Of a stretch of DNA of 63,853 nt, positions 60,338 to 63,853 are shown piece by piece. The stretch covers positions 1 to 63,853 of the forward strand of contig JAFOEU010000044.1 of the NCBI GenBank assembly GCA_017387685.1, in the 5' to 3' direction. How positions within the stretch are numbered: position 1 is the first letter of the stretch; each line of letters starts with the position of its first letter. The DNA is from Clostridia bacterium (GTDB taxonomy: Bacteria > Bacillota > Clostridia > Oscillospirales > CAG-272). A program made the position numbers and the translations under genes. A model generated the notes under the pieces. It did no database searches and was not told the origin of the DNA. It worked only from the letters and a program-made list of their open reading frames with translations.

Positions 60338-61516
60338 ATGAAAAACACCCGTATCATCTGCCTGTGTATGGCACTCATCGCCCTCCTCGCTCTTGTCGGA
60401 TGCAATTCCGAAATCCCCGAAGAAACCACCGAAACCGTAGCTGACACCGAAGCTCCCGCTATTGAAACCGATCCTATCGAAACCGAGCCCGTTGAGACCG
60501 AGCCTCCTTTCCCGATCTATGAAGGTCCCTCGGCTGAATTCAAGTTCACTCTTCAGAGCGTTCTTGCAGCAAACGAATATAAGGGCTATAAGGATTTCCT
60601 TGCCGCTGCGGAGAAGAGCTACCTCATTCCCGCACTTAAGGAAACTATGATCCCTCAGGGTATGGATATCTGGCGCGAGCGCGGATGGCTTATGATCTCG
60701 GGTTATTTCCCGAGTGCGGAGATATCTGCAAGCTCGGTAATCGTTGCGGTTGATATGGCGACCGGCGCGTACGTCGGCGAATATTACATCACCAACACAG
60801 ACGGTACTCCCCACACCTCCCACGCGGGCGGCGTTGCTATCACCGAGCGCGATATGTATATTTCGAACGGCTCGACACTCTTCCGCATTCCTCTTTCCGA
60901 GTTTTTGAACGCGGGTCAGTGCGGCAAGGTAACGATCGCGGACTACTTCAACGTACCCGTTCGCGCATCCTTCTGTAACTATTCCGAGGGCTATCTCTGG
61001 GTCGGCGACTTCCAGTACGGCACCTCCTACCCCACCGACGAATACCGCCATCTCACCAACCGCGACGGTAAGAAGTATTATGCGTGGACCGTCGGCTACG
61101 AGGTGGATCTTACCACTGAGAACGGCATCAAGGCGGACGCTATGGTCGATGGCAGCTACGCGACTCCCGATATTATCTTCTCTATGACAGAGAAGATCCA
61201 GGGCTTCGCGCTCACCCAAAAGACCGTCGCGCTCAGCCAGTCCTACGGCAGAAACAACAAATCCAAGATCTTCCTCTATGAGAATCCGATGAGAAGCGAG
61301 GCGCATCAGACCGTTGAGCTCAACGGCAAGAGCGTTCCCCTCTACTTCCTCGATAGCAAAACTCCTTCAAAGTCGATCGTTACTCCCCCTATGACCGAGG
61401 GTCTTGCCGCTATGGACGGTAAGCTTTATATCCTCTTTGAGTCGGGCGCGGATAAATACGCGAACGGCGGAGGAACCGATCCAACCGAAAACGTTTGGAC
61501 AATGATCATCGACTGA
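60338..61516 (+). CDS. Lipoprotein of unknown function
   Basis: Start at 60338, with TGGAG upstream. The 392-residue protein has a lipobox Cys at 21 (LALVGC) and an acidic Thr/Glu/Pro linker (ETDPIETEPVETEPPFP near 45-61). The rest is beta-rich, with repeats such as MLISGYFP, ITERDMYISNGSTLFRIPL and LWVGDFQYG spaced like propeller blades. It resembles a small beta-propeller but no family is named. It follows glnN without a terminator, and both genes are followed by the sequence TTGTAAAACTGCGTT. Confidence 0.6.
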   Translation: MKNTRIICLCMALIALLALVGCNSEIPEETTETVADTEAPAIETDPIETEPVETEPPFPIYEGPSAEFKFTLQSVLAANEYKGYKDFLAAAEKSYLIPALKETMIPQGMDIWRERGWLMISGYFPSAEISASSVIVAVDMATGAYVGEYYITNTDGTPHTSHAGGVAITERDMYISNGSTLFRIPLSEFLNAGQCGKVTIADYFNVPVRASFCNYSEGYLWVGDFQYGTSYPTDEYRHLTNRDGKKYYAWTVGYEVDLTTENGIKADAMVDGSYATPDIIFSMTEKIQGFALTQKTVALSQSYGRNNKSKIFLYENPMRSEAHQTVELNGKSVPLYFLDSKTPSKSIVTPPMTEGLAAMDGKLYILFESGADKYANGGGTDPTENVWTMIID

Positions 61517-61519
61517 TCC

Positions 61520-61664
61520 CAATTGTAAAACTGCGTTTTACAATTGACGTTCGCGCGCTTATCGCCGCTTGACAAAATCGAGGATTTTGTCAGCTCCCCT
61601 CGGCGCGCGGGCTCGCATAGCTCGCCTGAGCGGTGTTTTTTCGGCGGCAAAGCCGCCGAAAAAA
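61520..61664. repeat. Three hairpins between lipoprotein and mgtC genes
   Basis: CAATTGTAAAAC/GTTTTACAATTG (61520-61546), TGACAAAATC/GATTTTGTCA (61570-61592) and TTTTTTCGGCGGC/GCCGCCGAAAAAA (61636-61664). The last one is flanked by T and A runs and can serve as a two-way terminator. No gene is seen in 61517-61739. Confidence 0.65.
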
Positions 61665-61739
61665 CTGATTTTATAAAATAACTCCGATTTCATTCGGTAA
61701 TTTTGATTGTTATATTGATTAAAGGAGAGCATTTTATTT

Positions 61740-62429
61740 ATGGAATGGCTCGATAGTCTGCGAGGCGCAAGCCTCGCAGCACTTGTTATAAAACTTACAC
61801 TCGCCGTCATCTTCGGCGGTACGATCGGACTCGAGAGAGGGCGCAAGCGCCGCCCCGCGGGATTCCGCACGCATATTCTCGTCTGTATGGGCGCAACGAT
61901 GGCGATGTGCATCAGCCGCTATTGCGTTGACACACTCGGCATCACCGCCGACGTTTCGCGTCTCGGCGCACAGGTCATCAACGGCATCGGCTTCCTCGGT
62001 GCGGGAACGATCATCGTCACCCGCCGACAGGAGGTGAAGGGACTTACCACCGCCGCGGGCCTCTGGGCGTGCGCGTGTATGGGGCTTGCCCTCGGCGCGG
62101 GATTTTTTGAGTGCGCCCTGATGGCATTTGCCGCGATCATTATGTCGACCACTCTGCTTGATAAGGTCGAAAAGCTCATAACCTCGCGCTCGCTCAATAT
62201 GAATATCAACGTCATAGTGACCGAGACCGCTGTCGTTCACGATGTACACGAAGTCCTTCGCGGTATGGATATCAAGATCTTTGATACCGAGATCACCAAC
62301 ATCCGTGAGCTTGCAAGCGAATCTCCGAACGTGGTCATTGAGACCAAGCTTGCCCGCCGCCGTCCGCACGTCGAGATCATCGCCGCACTCGCCGCGATCG
62401 AGGGCGTTATCTCGGTAGAAGAATTATAA
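61740..62429 (+). CDS. MgtC/SapB-family membrane protein, copy 1
   Basis: A 229-residue protein. Four or five transmembrane helices carry the MgtC features: GGTIGLERGRKRRPAGFRTH near 25, VINGIGFLGAGTI near 79 and KGLTTAAGLWACACMGLA near 99. A C-terminal soluble ACT-like domain (ENVxVVIETKLARRRPH-type end) follows. MgtC-like proteins modulate F-ATPase activity or Mg2+ adaptation. AAGGAGAG lies upstream. It is directly followed by a paralogue 13 bases away. Confidence 0.9.
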   Translation: MEWLDSLRGASLAALVIKLTLAVIFGGTIGLERGRKRRPAGFRTHILVCMGATMAMCISRYCVDTLGITADVSRLGAQVINGIGFLGAGTIIVTRRQEVKGLTTAAGLWACACMGLALGAGFFECALMAFAAIIMSTTLLDKVEKLITSRSLNMNINVIVTETAVVHDVHEVLRGMDIKIFDTEITNIRELASESPNVVIETKLARRRPHVEIIAALAAIEGVISVEEL

Positions 62430-62442
62430 GGAGGAAGAGAAG

Positions 62443-63138
62443 ATGAATTTTAATGAAATAGTTGAAATGCTCCGCGACGTGACTCCACTCGGAGTCGCGT
62501 TGAGATTCACACTCGCGCTCCTTTGCGGCGGTATCATCGGTCTCGAGCGCGAAAGCAAGCGAAGAAGCGCGGGCTTCCGCACGCATACTCTCGTTTGCAT
62601 CGGTGCAACTCTGACCACACTTGTCGGTCTTTTTCTCTATAAATCGGGACTTGCAACCGACCCGACCCGTCTCGGCGCGCAGGTCATCTCGGGAATGGGC
62701 TTCCTCGGCGCGGGAACGATAATCGTCACCACCCGCCGTCAGGTCAAGGGACTCACCACCGCAGCAGGTCTTTGGACTTCCGCAATAATCGGTCTTGCGA
62801 TCGGCGCGGGATACTACGAAGCCGCCATCATCGGCGTCGCGATAGTCATCCTCGCTGCTGCTGTTCTCTCGAAATTTGAGTATTTCATCATCGCAACCGC
62901 GAAGAGAATGAATATCTACGTTGAGTTCGATTCTCCCGATATGCTCGACCGCCTTGTCGATCGGCTTGAACGCCGCGATATCCGCGTGACCGATATCGAA
63001 TTCACAAAGCAGAGAACCGCCTCGGGCGTGCGCTTTAGCGCGGTGCTGACACTGAAATTCAAAAAGAGACAGAAGCACGATAATATCCTCTCCGAGCTCT
63101 CGCAGTTCGACGGAGTGTATAGCGTCGAAGAGCTGTAA
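62443..63138 (+). CDS. MgtC/SapB-family membrane protein, copy 2
   Basis: A 231-residue paralogue of the preceding gene, sharing GGIIGLERESKRRSAGFRTH, VISGMGFLGAGTI and VKGLTTAAGLWTSAIIGLAI. The C-terminal domain has diverged more (RFSAVLTLKFKKRQKHD). Tandem MgtC paralogues suggest a hetero-oligomer or differing regulation. AAGGAGG precedes its start, and its stop is followed at once by a heptamer repeat module. Confidence 0.9.
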   Translation: MNFNEIVEMLRDVTPLGVALRFTLALLCGGIIGLERESKRRSAGFRTHTLVCIGATLTTLVGLFLYKSGLATDPTRLGAQVISGMGFLGAGTIIVTTRRQVKGLTTAAGLWTSAIIGLAIGAGYYEAAIIGVAIVILAAAVLSKFEYFIIATAKRMNIYVEFDSPDMLDRLVDRLERRDIRVTDIEFTKQRTASGVRFSAVLTLKFKKRQKHDNILSELSQFDGVYSVEEL

Positions 63139-63139
63139 G

Positions 63140-63201
63140 AAATGCAAAATGCAAAATGCAAAATGAAGGTAAATTTCCGAGCCCACGGGGCTCGGAAATT
63201 T
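63140..63201 (+). repeat. Stop-proximal 7-bp repeat plus hairpin module, copy 6 (AAATGCA type)
   Basis: One base after the mgtC2 stop: AAATGCA three times plus AAATG, then AAGGT, then a 14-bp perfect hairpin (AAATTTCCGAGCCC and its complement, 63171-63201). Architecture matches the GTTACTA modules but the heptamer is different. Confidence 0.85.
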
Positions 63202-63233
63202 TTGATTGAACAACGATAAAGCTTTTGAAGATT

Positions 63234-63397
63234 CTTAAGAAACTTTTCTCGAAAAGTTTCTTAAGCAGAGCTCGAGACGGAGTCTCGAACTAATGCGAGA
63301 CCTTCAGGTCTCGCCACCGCGCTTCAAAAATACGAAGCTTGCTTCGGATTTTTGGACTTAATAACCACTTCCCGATTGTAGGGAAGTGGTTGTTAAG
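63234..63397. repeat. Cluster of five unlike hairpins at the right end
   Basis: CTTAAGAAACTTTTC/GAAAAGTTTCTTAAG (63234-63265), TCGAGAC/GTCTCGA (63272-63288) and GCGAGACC/GGTCTCGC (63295-63314). Then AAAAATACGAAG/CTTCGGATTTTT (63326-63353) and a 17-bp stem at 63357-63397. No gene is visible in the gene-free stretch 63139-63853 apart from repeats. Confidence 0.6.
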
Positions 63398-63538
63398 TCG
63401 TTCCTTCTTGATAATCCTTGGGCGCAAATTCCTTCGTGCAAGTGCTGACTGCCTTCCCCAACCCCTTCCGCAAGCGGACGGGGATTTTTTAGTGTGCGTA
63501 AGCTATATTGCGATGCGGTAATAAAATTATCAATCAGC

Positions 63539-63744
63539 ACAAAATTACGTGTCATCCTGAGCGGAGCGATAGCGGAGTCGAAGGATCTCGCGCAGCGTCC
63601 GGCATATTGGTTTTGATGAGAACGATATTTATGTAATTTTTATTTTATATAGATGAAATTTACAGCAGACTTCCTCATCTGCCCGGCTTCGCCGAGGTCC
63701 TTCGACTCCGCTGTCGCTTCGCTCAGGATGACACGTAATTTTGT
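63539..63744. mobile_element. MITE-like element with about 48-bp terminal inverted repeats
   Basis: Left end ACAAAATTACGTGTCATCCT continues through a GAGCGGAGCGATAGCGGAG block to 63587. The right end (63697-63744) is its inverted copy with three differences. The 107-base centre is AT-rich and has no ORF. No transposase is near, so it would move by help from elsewhere. I recall the GTCATCCTGAGCG core from dispersed repeats of many bacteria. Confidence 0.75.
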
Positions 63745-63795
63745 TGGAGCGAGGCTTTTCATTTCTGCCTCGATCTATTTTTGATATTAATTGAT

Positions 63796-63853
63796 GAAAT
63801 TTGCCTCGGCAAATTTCTACCTTTACGTTTCGCCAAGCGAAACATATCGTGCC
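63796..63853 (-). repeat. Start of another hairpin array (cut by window end)
   Basis: Hairpin GAAATTTGCC/GGCAAATTTC, then a TACCTTTA box, then GTTTCGC/GCGAAAC and ACATAT. The order and the GAAATTTGC stem match array A at 51002, so this is probably the beginning of a fourth array. Confidence 0.7.

Noticed and set aside
63339-63521. ORF in the right-end gap
   Set aside because: It overlaps hairpins, including a terminator-like structure, and has no ribosome binding site.
63358-63555. Minus-strand ORF overlapping the MITE-like element
   Set aside because: It includes part of a terminal inverted repeat and lacks protein features.

Overview
The window looks like a chromosome segment from an anaerobic, fermentative Firmicute of the Clostridia, probably an uncultured gut or rumen Oscillospirales/Christensenellales-type organism. 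The evidence is electron-bifurcating [FeFe]-hydrogenase and Nfn genes, type III glutamine synthetase, RNase J, an AbrB-type regulator, an ECF thiamine transporter, and TTGACA-17-TATAAT promoters with AGGAGG ribosome binding sites. No rRNA, tRNA, prophage, transposase or CRISPR array was seen.

Layout. 1-7360: redox block on the + strand, with NfnA (partial), NfnB, HydC/HydB/HydA bifurcating hydrogenase and a group B [FeFe]-hydrogenase. 7361-15253: mixed genes, including an XRE regulator, a tandem GNAT, a HAD phosphatase with dapF and a sirtuin, an orphan prepilin-like protein and a MATE exporter. 15292-26430: a divergent carbohydrate regulon. Six minus-strand genes (oxidoreductase, class III aminotransferase, FGGY kinase, SGNH-type lipoprotein, amidohydrolase, sugar isomerase) face a DeoR regulator, class II aldolase and HAD phosphatase. 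Repeated operator-like sites lie between the two arms. 26733-34829: a Zn-ribbon protein, a parvulin-type foldase, RNase J, AbrB and a LamG/phosphoesterase surface protein. 34966-38879: a two-gene ABC exporter preceded by a 21-codon leader ORF, an attenuator and a promoter with a palindromic spacer. 38907-48541: MBL hydrolase plus RNHCP protein, a U32 peptidase operon, and a GH39-like glycosidase operon. 48718-63138: a surface protein, pth, mfd, a PrsA-like lipoprotein, a four-helix-bundle protein, a TPP riboswitch with thiT, a RelE/ParE-type toxin-antitoxin pair, glnN, a lipoprotein and two MgtC paralogues. 63139-63853 is non-coding and repeat-rich.

The most unusual content is intergenic. Six modules have the same architecture: a stop codon, then 4-5 copies of a 7-bp repeat, then an AAGG box, then a hairpin. 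Three further arrays consist of different short hairpins separated by an ATCATCACT-like linker, and a fourth starts at the window's end. One pair of these arrays brackets a four-helix-bundle (S23/Avd-fold) gene in inverted orientation. The two element types share the AAGG box and a terminal hairpin of the form GAAATTTGC...GCAAATTTC, so they look like variants of one repeat family. With the ABC leader/attenuator and the aminotransferase-containing sugar regulon, these are the best candidates for undescribed biology. All functional statements are read from sequence and family knowledge; no database search was run.
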